Positions 29,114 to 37,498 of a stretch of DNA of 41,808 nt are shown here, piece by piece. The notes under the pieces were generated by a model, which was not told where the DNA came from, did no database searches, and worked only from the letters and a program-made list of their open reading frames with translations. Both the position numbers and the translations under genes were made by a program. The DNA is from Alphaproteobacteria bacterium (lineage in GTDB: Bacteria > Pseudomonadota > Alphaproteobacteria > UBA2966): positions 14,124 to 55,931 of the forward strand of contig JAGWAU010000052.1 of the NCBI GenBank assembly GCA_021296255.1. Direction: 5' to 3'. Within the stretch, counting starts at the first letter, position 1, and each line of letters starts with the position of its first letter.

Positions 29114-30240
29114 AGCGAGTTCTCGTTATCTTCGGGACGCGCCCGGAAGCGATCAAACTCGCCCCCGTTATTGCCCGATTACGCGCTCACCCGAATCTTA
29201 CGCCAACGGTCTGTTTCACGGGGCAGCACGGTAGGGAAATGGTCGATCCGATCCTGGATTTTTTTTCCATCGAACCCGAGATATACCTGGAAGCGATGCG
29301 CCCGAACCAGTCACTTGGGGCGCTGAGCGCAGCGCTATTCGACGACCTCGCACCTGTCTTCGAACGCGTTCGGCCAGAAGCGGTGATCGTTCAGGGTGAT
29401 ACTACCAGTAGTTTGATTGGGGCACTCTTGGGCCATTACCATCAGACAGCTATTGGCCACATTGAGGCCGGATTGCGTACGGGCGCCTTGTCAGCCCCAT
29501 TTCCAGAGGAAGGCAATCGGCAAATAATTTCTAGGCTCGCCAATCTCCATTTCGCCCCGACTGAGCGGGCGGCGAACGTGCTGCGTACCGAAAATTTGGC
29601 CAATGACCATATCATCGTAACCGGTAACACAGTGATTGATGCGCTGCTTTACACCGTCGCGCGCAACGACGCCGAAGGATTCAACGCCATAACTGCGCTT
29701 TGGCCTCGCCGAAAATCTGATCGAGAGTATGTGCTGGCAACTCTGCATAGGCGTGAAGCGTTCGGCGAAATTATCCGAGACATGATGTTCGCGCTTGTCG
29801 ATATCGCCAACCGCCACCCGGATATCGACGTGGTACTACTTTCCCACCCTAATCCTAATGTTCTGACAGCAATTGAGGAGGTTGCCGTCTCAGCAAATCA
29901 CAACCTGAAAGTCATTCCGCCTCAACCTTATCGCACCTTCGTTGGTTTGATGTCCCGCGCGCGCCTGATCCTGACCGACTCCGGAGGTGTTCAAGAAGAA
30001 GCACCCTCTCTGGACCGCCCGGTCCTGGTACTGCGTGACCGAACCGAACGAACTGAAGGGATCGATGCCGGCTGCCTTGTAAAGGTCGGGACTGACCGCG
30101 CAATGATCGTTGAAGCATGTGAAAACTTGTTGACTGACGCGAAGGCGTGGTCCCGTATTGCCTCTGCACACAACCCTTATGGCGACGGTAATGCATCTTC
30201 ACGTATTTGCGATAATCTGGCCGCTCATCTTCGTGCGTAA
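29110..30240 (+). CDS. wecB: UDP-N-acetylglucosamine 2-epimerase (non-hydrolysing)
   Basis: 376-residue enzyme that makes UDP-ManNAc for surface glycans. Motifs: FGTRPEAIKLAP at the start, VQGDTTSSL, GHIEAGLRTG, FPEEGNRQI and LTDSGGVQEEAPSL, all standard for WecB/MnaA. It begins with GTG overlapping the stop of the GT4 gene. Together they point to an N-acylated sugar-containing polysaccharide. The gene is intact. Confidence 0.95.
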   Translation: MKRVLVIFGTRPEAIKLAPVIARLRAHPNLTPTVCFTGQHGREMVDPILDFFSIEPEIYLEAMRPNQSLGALSAALFDDLAPVFERVRPEAVIVQGDTTSSLIGALLGHYHQTAIGHIEAGLRTGALSAPFPEEGNRQIISRLANLHFAPTERAANVLRTENLANDHIIVTGNTVIDALLYTVARNDAEGFNAITALWPRRKSDREYVLATLHRREAFGEIIRDMMFALVDIANRHPDIDVVLLSHPNPNVLTAIEEVAVSANHNLKVIPPQPYRTFVGLMSRARLILTDSGGVQEEAPSLDRPVLVLRDRTERTEGIDAGCLVKVGTDRAMIVEACENLLTDAKAWSRIASAHNPYGDGNASSRICDNLAAHLRA

Positions 30241-30347
30241 GTTTCTCTATGAATCTTTGGTTGATTTCTTGATCCCGTTCCGCGTCACGAACAATTCGGC
30301 TTTCTTCCATGCTACGTGGCATTGATGTTGGGTCAAAGACGCTCACG

Positions 30348-31281
30348 ATGAACAGTGTTGCTATTGTTTCCGCATCTGACGACAAATACCTCTCCTCATT
30401 CGAAGGAATGCTCCTCTCTCTTGGTAGAAAATTAGCTGATTTCGATGTGAACGTGATCGATTTGAGCTTCTCAAAAGACGAGAAGACATGCATTGAGGTC
30501 ATAAAACCTGATACGCGTTTCGCGTTAGCCGGTTGGAAGGACGACTTTCTCGGGAGAAACAAAAACACCGGAATACTAGAAAGTGTTCTTGTCCAGGCCG
30601 TCTATTCCGGATGTCTTCTCTGGCTACGAAGGCACCGTCTGGATCGATGACCGTGCCTGGTTTCAGGATACCGACGCTATCGAGGATTATATCGATGCCG
30701 GTAGAACGACCGGTACCTCCTTCGCCTTCGAAACATATCCCAGCTATCGATCGACTCAAAAAGTCCGGAATCTGGAAATCTTTGGGAAAGTTATAATCAA
30801 GGGTACTAAGGACTTTTTTTCGAAAGTGGTAAAAATGTTCGATGCCAGGATTATCTCGGAAGATGGGATGCAACCTATGCTCAACTCCGGTCTGTTCTAC
30901 ATTGCTTCCGGGTCGCTGGTTTGGCAGGCGTGGCAGGAAGTCACTTTAGACCGCGAAAATTAAGAAACGGTGGCAATCCCTATAACTCAGTGATCAGACA
31001 TGCCTTCAGATTTCTCTGATTCAGAGCCGTATGCCATCATGCCGGCGGTTTACAATTGGTTGCCCGTTTTGTCAGATCTGCTGATCGACAGGAAAGGATT
31101 GGCTCTACTCGATCCCGTTTATCCTAACCAACCGTTCAAGGCGATTCAGGATGTGGGACCCAAACAGGCGAAGTTTAGATTACAGTTCACTGATGGCCTG
31201 GGAATCGAAACGGTACTGGACTGGACAACATTCCGGAAGTTGAAGTCGAAAGACTCTACTCAATCTGAGACATATAATTGA
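30348..31281 (+). pseudogene. Frameshifted glycosyltransferase-like gene
   Basis: Pieces of one protein lie in successive frames: MNSVAIVSASDDKYLSSFEG from 30348; then VFLSRPSIPDVFSGYEGTVW and IDDRAWFQDTDAIEDYIDAG in another frame from about 30560; a short RNGGNPYNSVIRHAFRFL piece in a third frame near 30960-31015; then SDSEPYAIMPAVYNWLPVLS to 31281. A TAG at 30577-30579 also interrupts the second frame. The WIDDRAWFQD block resembles the donor-binding acidic motif of GT-A enzymes. With several lesions it cannot be functional as read. Confidence 0.75.
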
Positions 31282-31330
31282 CTTATAAAGTAGCCGACAA
31301 GAACATCCGCCGGCCGGAGCAGTCAGTCGC

Positions 31331-32374
31331 ATGAAGCCACTCCGTATACTCCAGGTCGGCTACTTCGAGCGCAAACGGCTGCAGCGACGTTGGTTCAATA
31401 CGGAGCACAAGCTGGCTCAAGGGCTTGCCCGCGCCGGCCATTTCGTCCTCCGCTTCAGCGACCGCGACGAGGCGCGCGGGGCGACGCTCATCGCCTCTCG
31501 GAGAATCGGCGCGAAGCGAATGAACGAGCGGCTCGTCGAAACCGCTCGTCATTTTCGCCCGCAAATGATCCTGTTCCACCACGCCGATTTGATCACCGCG
31601 GATACCTATGGATCGCTCCGCGAGGTTTCGCCCGGCGCTCGCCTGACGCAGGTCTGCGTCGATCCGGTGGAACGGCCGGCAACCATGGCCGCCTTCTCGG
31701 CCCGCGCCGCCCATGTGGACATCTCCTTTATGACCACCGCCGATTCCGAGGCGCTGCGGCGCCTGGCGCCGCGCGAGGGGTCGATCACCTTTCTGCCGAA
31801 CCCCGTCGATCCGTCCGTCGAGACCGCGCGCGTGTTCGATTTCCCGGCCGCCGGCCTTCCGTGGGACGGCATCTTTCTCGGCAAGGGGTATGGAAACCGT
31901 GAGGAACAACTGGCGGAAATAAAGGAGGAGTTGCCGGAGGGCTTTCGATTTCACGTCGAGGGCGGGGCTTTCAACACGCGCAGGCTCTCGTCTCTGGAGT
32001 TTCTCGAAACGTTGGCGAACGGCGCCATGTCGCCGAGTATCCCGATCGACGACGGCGCGCCGGTGCCGTTCCTCTTCTCCTCCGATCGCATCGCACAACT
32101 TCTGGGCCAGGGCGTCGCGGCGTTGACTCCGGCCTCCGCCCGGCAGTCCACGCTCTACGACGACGGCGTCGTCGAGTTCGCCTCCCGCGCCGAATGCGCG
32201 GCGGCGATGGCCGACCTCTGGCGCGACGACGTCAAGCGGCGGCAGATCGGCGAAACCGGCTGGCGTATCGCCCACTCCCGAACGAACAGTACCCGCGTCG
32301 CGCGTTACCTTTGCGAAGCCGTCTTCCGCGAGACTTTTTCCGAGCCCTATGAATGGCCCGTCGAACGGCGATAG
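31331..32374 (+). CDS. Glycosyltransferase-like protein (GT-B, GT4/GT1 related)
   Basis: 347-residue protein starting MKPLRILQVGYFERKRLQRR, with FHHADLI, LTQVCVDPVERP and a C-terminal half containing FSSDRIAQLLGQGVAALTPA and EFASRAECAAAMADLWRDD. The latter resembles the C-terminal segment of spore-maturation-type CgeB/Glyco_trans_1_2 glycosyltransferases. The donor is unknown. GC content returns to the higher level of the left half. It follows the pseudogene on the same strand and probably closes the glycan cluster. Confidence 0.75.
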   Translation: MKPLRILQVGYFERKRLQRRWFNTEHKLAQGLARAGHFVLRFSDRDEARGATLIASRRIGAKRMNERLVETARHFRPQMILFHHADLITADTYGSLREVSPGARLTQVCVDPVERPATMAAFSARAAHVDISFMTTADSEALRRLAPREGSITFLPNPVDPSVETARVFDFPAAGLPWDGIFLGKGYGNREEQLAEIKEELPEGFRFHVEGGAFNTRRLSSLEFLETLANGAMSPSIPIDDGAPVPFLFSSDRIAQLLGQGVAALTPASARQSTLYDDGVVEFASRAECAAAMADLWRDDVKRRQIGETGWRIAHSRTNSTRVARYLCEAVFRETFSEPYEWPVERR

Positions 32375-32743
32375 TTCGCAGGATCGAACCGTTCCCGACC
32401 GGCGGGCAGCCGCGCGGCAGCCGCAAGCGCAGCATGGCCGGGAGCGAGTGGACGACCAGCGCCTTCTTGCGCCGGTCGCGGACACAGCCTGCCAGCGTCT
32501 GGGCCAGGCCGAGGCGGCACTCACCTTCTTGCGTCGGACGGCTGGCGGATAGAAGAAGAAGAAGCCTATCGTCGGTCATGGCGGGCGTGGCGCTTTCGTC
32601 GCTCGGGAAGAAAGACGCTTCGACAACGAATTTCTACCCGATGCCAATGGCTTACGCTACGCCCGCCACAACAAGCCAGACCCGCCGTGAATAATCCGGC
32701 TTAGGCTATCGCCCGAAACAAGTCAAACCCAAGGGAGGACGCG
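32375..32743. other. 369-bp stretch without a supported gene
   Basis: A 113-codon frame (32353-32694) is basic and lacks family features. The segment holds the ribosome site (AAGGGAGGAC) of the GFA gene. It may be decayed coding sequence. Confidence 0.4.
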
Positions 32744-33181
32744 ATGTCCGAGGGATTCTCAGGCGGCTGCCTCTGCGGCGCCGTGCGTTACGAAAGCTCC
32801 GCCGCCCCGCAATTGGTCGGCCATTGCCATTGCGTGGATTGCCGCAAGTCCAGCGGCACCGGGCACTGCACCCACGTCGTCATTCCCGAGACCGCGTTCT
32901 CGATCTCGGGCACGGTGACGTTCTACGACCGTCCGGCCGACAGCGGCAACATGGTCAGCCGCGGGTTCTGCCCCAACTGCGGATGCGCGGTCTATTCGCG
33001 AAACTCCGGGATGCCCGGAATGGTGTTCCCGCGGGCTTCCAGCCTCGACGATCCCGAAGTCGCCGCACCGCAGATGATCGTCTACGCCAGCCGCGCGCCG
33101 TCCTGGGACCATATGGATCCGGCCCTGCCGGCCTTCCCGGAGATGCCGGAAGGCGGGCCGAAGGCCGCCGTCCACGGCTGA
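32744..33181 (+). CDS. GFA/CENP-V family zinc protein
   Basis: 145-residue Mss4-like protein of the glutathione-dependent formaldehyde-activating family. Zinc ligands are C9 and C11 (GGCLCGAV), C28, C30 and C33 (GHCHCVDCRKSSG) and C76 and C79 (RGFCPNCGC). GRRxSG-type and NSG-MPG segments follow. Family members are often annotated as aldehyde-activating enzymes, but most have no proven reaction. A strong ribosome site precedes the ATG. Confidence 0.93.
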   Translation: MSEGFSGGCLCGAVRYESSAAPQLVGHCHCVDCRKSSGTGHCTHVVIPETAFSISGTVTFYDRPADSGNMVSRGFCPNCGCAVYSRNSGMPGMVFPRASSLDDPEVAAPQMIVYASRAPSWDHMDPALPAFPEMPEGGPKAAVHG

Positions 33182-33195
33182 CCGCGGACGGCCTG

Positions 33196-33836
33196 CGCCC
33201 TGAGCCGCCCGTTTTCCGGATCGAACGGAGATCCGGGGACGGCCATCGCGGCGTGGCGCTCGCCAAGGATCTCGATCTCGAAGCCGGTGCCGACCGCGAG
33301 AATATCGATGTGGCGTTGGCCCGCGGGAAACTCAACGCCGGTGAATCCGCCGTCCTCGTCTTCGTAAAGCTTCAGGCCGGGTTTCAGAAGTCCGAGGTTT
33401 TGGACGAGATAGTTCTGAAGGTCCCGCTCGAACGCGAACTTTCGCGATCCGAGGTTATCTTCCTCGGTGGTCTCCTCGAGGAAATCGTCCGTCTCGGCGA
33501 CACCGTTCGCAATATCTGCCTCAAGATCGGCTTTGTAGCGGGGGGCCGGGTCTTTCTCGGGATCCCACAAGCGGAATTCGCGCGGGCCCAACTTGAAGAA
33601 CTGGTCCCAGCCCGCGTCTGGCTTTATCGTGGGGTGATGCCGACGTTGGGGGAATTCACCGACATGCCGTCTACATGCAACCCGACGGTGTTGCTCTTGA
33701 TGTCTGGATAGTGGTCGGCAAACCAGCGAACCGCATCTTTCCGTGAGAACACCTGACCGGGCTTTAGCTCTTGGGCCGCAAACTCGTGCATCAGTTCCCA
33801 AGTGAGTTTCTCGTAAACCGGTATTCGGGTTGTTCC
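33196..33836 (-). pseudogene. Chimeric remnant: NucS/DUF91-like nuclease joined to a GcvT-like C-terminal tail
   Basis: From 33836 down, one frame reads TRIPVYEKLTWELMHEFAAQ and SRKDAVRWFADHYPDIKSNT, ending at a TAA (33624-33626). The sense continues in another frame with TIKPDAGWDQFFKLGPREF and SRKFAFERDLQNYLVQNLGL, then FPAGQRHIDILAV, which resembles the start of a PDDEXK nuclease domain. At about 33291 it switches to GTGFEIEILGERHAAM and SPFDPENGRLRA, which looks like the last strand region of GcvT/dimethylglycine-dehydrogenase proteins. The nuclease half lacks its final catalytic part. Family names are from pattern memory. Confidence 0.55.
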
Positions 33837-33837
33837 C

Positions 33838-34142
33838 TCAAGCTGCTGCCTGCCTGGGCGTGACGCGCTCAGTGATCTCGCGGCCCGCTTCGATCTCCGC
33901 CCGACGAAGCTCCCACGTCTTTTGCAAGTTCAGCCACAGTTGCGGCGTCGTCCCGAAGTAGCGTGCCAGCCGCAGCGCTGTGTCCGCCGTCACACCGCGC
34001 TGGCCGTTCAGGATCATCGTGATCCGGTTGACCGGCACGCCCAGCGCCTTCGACAACGCATTGGCCGATAGACCCAGCGTATCGAGTTCCTCGCGAAAGA
34101 TCTCCCCGGATGCACCGGCCTCATACCGTTTCTCACATTCAT
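33838..34142 (-). pseudogene. higA: HigA-family antitoxin with a one-base frameshift near its start
   Basis: The frame from EIFREELDTLGLSANALSKA through PVNRITMILNGQRGVTADTA to the end is an intact HigA helix-turn-helix domain. The expected start MRPVHPGE is present in another frame (ATG inside TATGAGGCCGGTGCATCCGG) and joins only if one G is added to the GGGG run near 34109-34113. An open frame to 34215 exists, but its upstream part is read out of frame through the HigB remnant. Either a GTG-initiated variant is used or the gene is broken; I favour broken. Confidence 0.7.
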
Positions 34143-34154
34143 GCCCGCACTCCT

Positions 34155-34337
34155 TCAGTCCACGATCTCCACATCGCAAGGCCCGTCGTCGCTCCAACGG
34201 AAGCAGATGCGCCACTGCGCGTTGATCCGAATGCTGTGCTGACCGGCGCGGTCGCCCCGAAGTGCTTCGGGGCGGTTGCCAGACAAGGCGTCTAGGTCAA
34301 GGAGCGTCTCTGCGCTGTCCAGCAGGGGCAGTCGGCG
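34155..34337 (-). pseudogene. higB: HigB-family toxin remnant (C-terminal part)
   Basis: 60 codons from RRLPLLDSAETLLDLDALSG through NRPEALRGDRAGQHSIRINA to QWRICFRWSDDGPCDVEIVD match the RelE/HigB toxin fold up to its natural stop. A TGA at 34340-34338 interrupts the frame on its upstream side and the N-terminal third is missing. It contains a perfect inverted repeat (34253-34262 with 34265-34274). The order toxin-antitoxin is the usual higBA order. Confidence 0.75.
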
Positions 34338-34389
34338 TCATGGAACGGGGAGGCGATCTTGACGTGAGCGCAGGCTTCGGTCGTGCCGC

Positions 34390-34815
34390 TCATGCGGCCA
34401 CCCAGGGATCGACGACCTCGATGTCGATATCTTCGAAGTCCCGGACGTTGCGCGTCGCCATCGCCATGTCGCGGGACCGGGCGATCGCCGCGATCTGGCA
34501 GTCCGCCGGTGGAACGGGCCGTCCGGAGGAACGGCGCGCGGCGGCGATGTCCGCGTAAACGCGGGCCGCCTTGCTGTCGAACGGCAGAACTCGGTTCTCG
34601 AAAGCGTCGCGCAGCATCCGCTCGATATCCAAGACCAGCGTTTCTCGGCGGCGGCCAACCGGAAGGATGGCGGCTCCGTAGTGCAGCTCCGCTTCGCCGA
34701 TCGCCGAGAAGAACAGATCTTCCAGGGGATAGCCGGCGGCCCACGCCTCGACGACGGGATCGGGCGCCTTGCGAATCAGTTCGGACACCACATTGGTGTC
34801 TAGAAGACAACTCAA
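34390..34815 (-). CDS. VapC/FitB-type PIN toxin without an intact antitoxin
   Basis: 141-residue PIN ribonuclease with D6 (LLDTNVVSEL), E43 (GEAELHYG), D105 (PPADCQIAA) and the ATRNVRDFE motif of FitB-like VapC proteins. The best start is TTG at 34815. Upstream on its strand there are only about 50 bp before an inverted repeat at 34868-34884, and no full antitoxin frame; a short C-terminal piece (LWRRQG, stop) may be what is left. It is therefore either silent or controlled elsewhere. Confidence 0.85.
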   Translation of the reverse strand: MSCLLDTNVVSELIRKAPDPVVEAWAAGYPLEDLFFSAIGEAELHYGAAILPVGRRRETLVLDIERMLRDAFENRVLPFDSKAARVYADIAAARRSSGRPVPPADCQIAAIARSRDMAMATRNVRDFEDIDIEVVDPWVAA

Positions 34816-34863
34816 TGTTTCCGACGCCTAGCCCTGTCTGCGCCAGAGCGCGCTGAGGTGCGC

Positions 34864-34891
34864 TTGGACAATGTAAGACATTGTATATATT
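34864..34891 (+). promoter_or_regulatory. Promoter with embedded inverted repeat ahead of the integrase genes
   Basis: TTGGAC (34864-34869) and TATATT (34886-34891) are 16 bp apart on the plus strand. ACAATGT-AAG-ACATTGT (34868-34884) is a perfect 7-bp inverted repeat filling the spacer. It could control the integrase at 35067, or be the surviving operator of the lost VapB-type antitoxin on the other strand. Both readings are inference. Confidence 0.5.
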
Positions 34892-35066
34892 CTATATTCC
34901 CTCTACCCAAGACCCATTTGGCCCCTTGCATCCCCACCTCGGATGCGCTTCAATACGCCTCGGTTTTCGGCCGGTCGCTTTCGGTCTGCTTACTGGTCGG
35001 GAACCCCTCTGGGGCCCGCCCGAGCCGGCGATCCAAAGAGCGCCCCTATCGTCGAGGAGCAACGCC

Positions 35067-36254
35067 ATGCCCGAACGCCAGTACCGAACGCTCACCAAGC
35101 GTACCGTGGACCGCCTCGCGGTCAACGGCAAGGACGGCGTGTTCTGGGACAGCGAGCTCCCGGGGTTCGGCATTCGCGTCTATCCGACCGGTCGCAAGGT
35201 CTACGTGGTGCAAACTCGGACGAACGGCAAGTCGCGGCGCGTGACAGTCGGACGCCACGGCGACGTCGCGCCCGATCAGGCCCGCAAGGACGCCGCGAAC
35301 ATCATCGCGCGGCTGAAGGCCGGACTGCCGCCTGTCGAGCAGCAGCCCGAACCCGAGCCGACCGTGGCCGATCTGGCCGAGCACTACGAGCGCGAGTACG
35401 TCGCGATGCACTGCAAGCCCAACACCATCAAGCACTACGGCCTCATGCTGAAGAAGCACATCGTGCCGGGACTCGGCGGGCTTCGCGTCTCCGAGGTGGA
35501 AAAGAAGCACATCCTCGAGTTCCAGTTCGGGCTGAGCGACATGCCCACGGTGGCAAACCGGACGGTCGACATCTTGGTGAAGATGTTCAACATGGCCGAA
35601 CTCTGGGAGATGCGCCCGCCGGGTAGGAACCCGTGCCGGTCGGTACGCCGCTACAAGGTGGACCCGCACAACGAGCGGTTCCTGACGCCCAAGGAGTTGG
35701 CCCGGCTCGGCCGCACCCTCGACATCGCGCCCGAGAAGCGGCTCGCCTCGCGGCACGCCGCGGCGGCGATCCGGCTGCTGGTGCTGACCGGGTGCCGTCG
35801 CAACGAGATCATGGGGCTCGCCTGGGACGACCTCGACTTCGAGGCGGGCGAAATGCGGCTCGGCGACAGCAAGGCCGGCCCGCGCATCGTTCCGATGCCG
35901 CCCGCGGCGGCGGAAGTGCTGGCGGAATTGCCACGCGTTCCTGGCAATCGGTGGGTGTTCCCCGGCCGGAAGAAGGGCACCCATCAGACCAACATCAACG
36001 ACTCCTGGAACCGCATCCGCAAGCAGGCGGACCTCGACGGCGTTCGCCTTCACGACTTGCGTCACAGCTTTGCCAGCAGGGCGCTCGCGCTCGGCGAGGG
36101 CTTGCCGATGATCGGCGAGCTGCTCGGCCATCGGCAGGTCAACACCACCGCGCGCTACGCCCATCTCGCCCGGGAGTCGGTCAGGGCCTCGACGGCCCGG
36201 GTCGCGGACAGCATCGGCGCGGACATCCTGACCGAGCAGGACAGCGGTGCGTAA
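35067..36254 (+). CDS. Tyrosine recombinase/integrase, first of two in tandem
   Basis: 395-residue site-specific recombinase. An N-terminal DUF4102-like domain (FWDSELPGFGIRVYPTGRK) is followed by a core-binding domain and the catalytic domain: R244 (TGCRRNEI), K269, H329 and R332 (LHDLRHSF), H355 (LLGHRQ) and the nucleophile Y364 (TTARYAHL). It would integrate or excise a mobile element. The ATG at 35067 follows GAGGAG; the longer frame from 34881 runs through promoter DNA. The second integrase starts 38 bp later and is clearly paralogous. Confidence 0.95.
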   Translation: MPERQYRTLTKRTVDRLAVNGKDGVFWDSELPGFGIRVYPTGRKVYVVQTRTNGKSRRVTVGRHGDVAPDQARKDAANIIARLKAGLPPVEQQPEPEPTVADLAEHYEREYVAMHCKPNTIKHYGLMLKKHIVPGLGGLRVSEVEKKHILEFQFGLSDMPTVANRTVDILVKMFNMAELWEMRPPGRNPCRSVRRYKVDPHNERFLTPKELARLGRTLDIAPEKRLASRHAAAAIRLLVLTGCRRNEIMGLAWDDLDFEAGEMRLGDSKAGPRIVPMPPAAAEVLAELPRVPGNRWVFPGRKKGTHQTNINDSWNRIRKQADLDGVRLHDLRHSFASRALALGEGLPMIGELLGHRQVNTTARYAHLARESVRASTARVADSIGADILTEQDSGA

Positions 36255-36292
36255 CGGCCAGCGTCCATGACAACCGGGAACGGAAGCGCACG

Positions 36293-37498
36293 ATGGCGAC
36301 ACTGAACACGCAGAGGATTTCGCGCCGAACCGTCGAGGCGCTTCCCGTGGGGGAGCGCGAGACGCTCTACTGGGACTCGGAGCTCTCGGGCTTCGGCATT
36401 CGCATCTATCCCTCCGGGGCGAAGGTCTACCTCGTGCAGACGCGCAGGGGCGGCAAGTCCCGGCGGCTCACCGTCGGACGGCACGGGCTGATCTCGGCCG
36501 ACCAGGCACGCACGGCGGCGGCGCGAATCATCGCCGACATCAAGGCCGGCAGGGAGCCGCTTCCCGCCAACGGCGGGGCCCCGCTGGAGACCGGCCCCAC
36601 GGTCGCCGAGGTGGCGGAACGCTACATGCGCGAGCACGTAGAGGTGCGCTGCAAGCCGAACACGGTCAGGCAGTGCCGGCACACCCTCGACCACCATCTC
36701 TTGCCTGCGCTGGGTCCCGAGCCTCTCGGGGCGATCGGGCGCGAGCGCGTCGCGGCCCTGCAGTACAGCCTGCACGAGACGCCGGTGATGGCGAACAAGG
36801 TGGTCGACATGCTCTCGCGGCTCTTCTACATGGCCGAGGGCTGGGGGATCGCCCCGGAGGGCGGCAATCCCTGCAAGTTCGTGCGCAAGTACAAGGAGCG
36901 CAGCTGCGAGCGCTTCCTCTCGGAAGAGGAGTTCCGACGTCTCGGTCGCGTTCTGGGCGAGGTCGAAGCCGAAGGCAAGGTGTGTGCGAGCGCGGTGGCG
37001 GCGTTCCGCCTGCTGATGCTCACCGGCTGCCGGCGCAACGAGATCCTGACGCTGCGCTGGGCCGATGTGGACCTCGAGGCGGGCGAGATTCGACTTCAAG
37101 CATCGAAGACCGGTGCGCGTTCCGCCGCGCTCTCGGCGGCGGCGAGGCGCGTCCTTGCCGGAATATCGCGCTTGCCGGACAATCCCTGGGTAATCGCCGG
37201 CGCGAGGCCCGGCACCCACCTGAGTAACCTCAACGACGCTTGGCTCGTGGTGCGGGCTCGGGCGGACCTGAAGGGCGTTCGCATTCATGACCTCAGACAC
37301 AGCTTCGCTTCGCGCGCGTTGGCGCTTGGCGAGAGCCTGCCGATGATCGGCAAGATGCTCGGTCACCGGAAGGTGCAGACCACGGCGCGCTACGCGCACC
37401 TGGCACGCGATTCGGTGAAGGCGTCGGCGGCGCGAGTCGCCGAGAGCCTCCGCGCCGATCTGGCGGGCGACATCGATCCTCCGTGTCCCGCGCCATGA
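36293..37498 (+). CDS. Tyrosine recombinase/integrase, second of two in tandem
   Basis: 401-residue paralogue of the preceding integrase. It shares YWDSELSGFGIRIYPSGAKV, KSRRLTVGRHG and HDLRHSFASRALALGE. Catalytic residues are all present: R247, K272, H332, R335, H358 and Y367. The long frame from 35633 is read out of frame through the first integrase; the ATG at 36293 gives the family N-terminus. The stop overlaps the ATG of the HNH nuclease gene (ATGA), so three genes are probably one transcript. Confidence 0.95.
   Translation: MATLNTQRISRRTVEALPVGERETLYWDSELSGFGIRIYPSGAKVYLVQTRRGGKSRRLTVGRHGLISADQARTAAARIIADIKAGREPLPANGGAPLETGPTVAEVAERYMREHVEVRCKPNTVRQCRHTLDHHLLPALGPEPLGAIGRERVAALQYSLHETPVMANKVVDMLSRLFYMAEGWGIAPEGGNPCKFVRKYKERSCERFLSEEEFRRLGRVLGEVEAEGKVCASAVAAFRLLMLTGCRRNEILTLRWADVDLEAGEIRLQASKTGARSAALSAAARRVLAGISRLPDNPWVIAGARPGTHLSNLNDAWLVVRARADLKGVRIHDLRHSFASRALALGESLPMIGKMLGHRKVQTTARYAHLARDSVKASAARVAESLRADLAGDIDPPCPAP

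Noticed and set aside
31283..32524. Minus-strand 413-codon frame over the 31331 glycosyltransferase
   Set aside because: The plus-strand protein has GT-B features, while this frame has none.
34253..34274. Perfect 10-bp inverted repeat that looks like a terminator stem
   Set aside because: It lies within the conserved HigB coding segment (PEALRGD) and has no following T tract.
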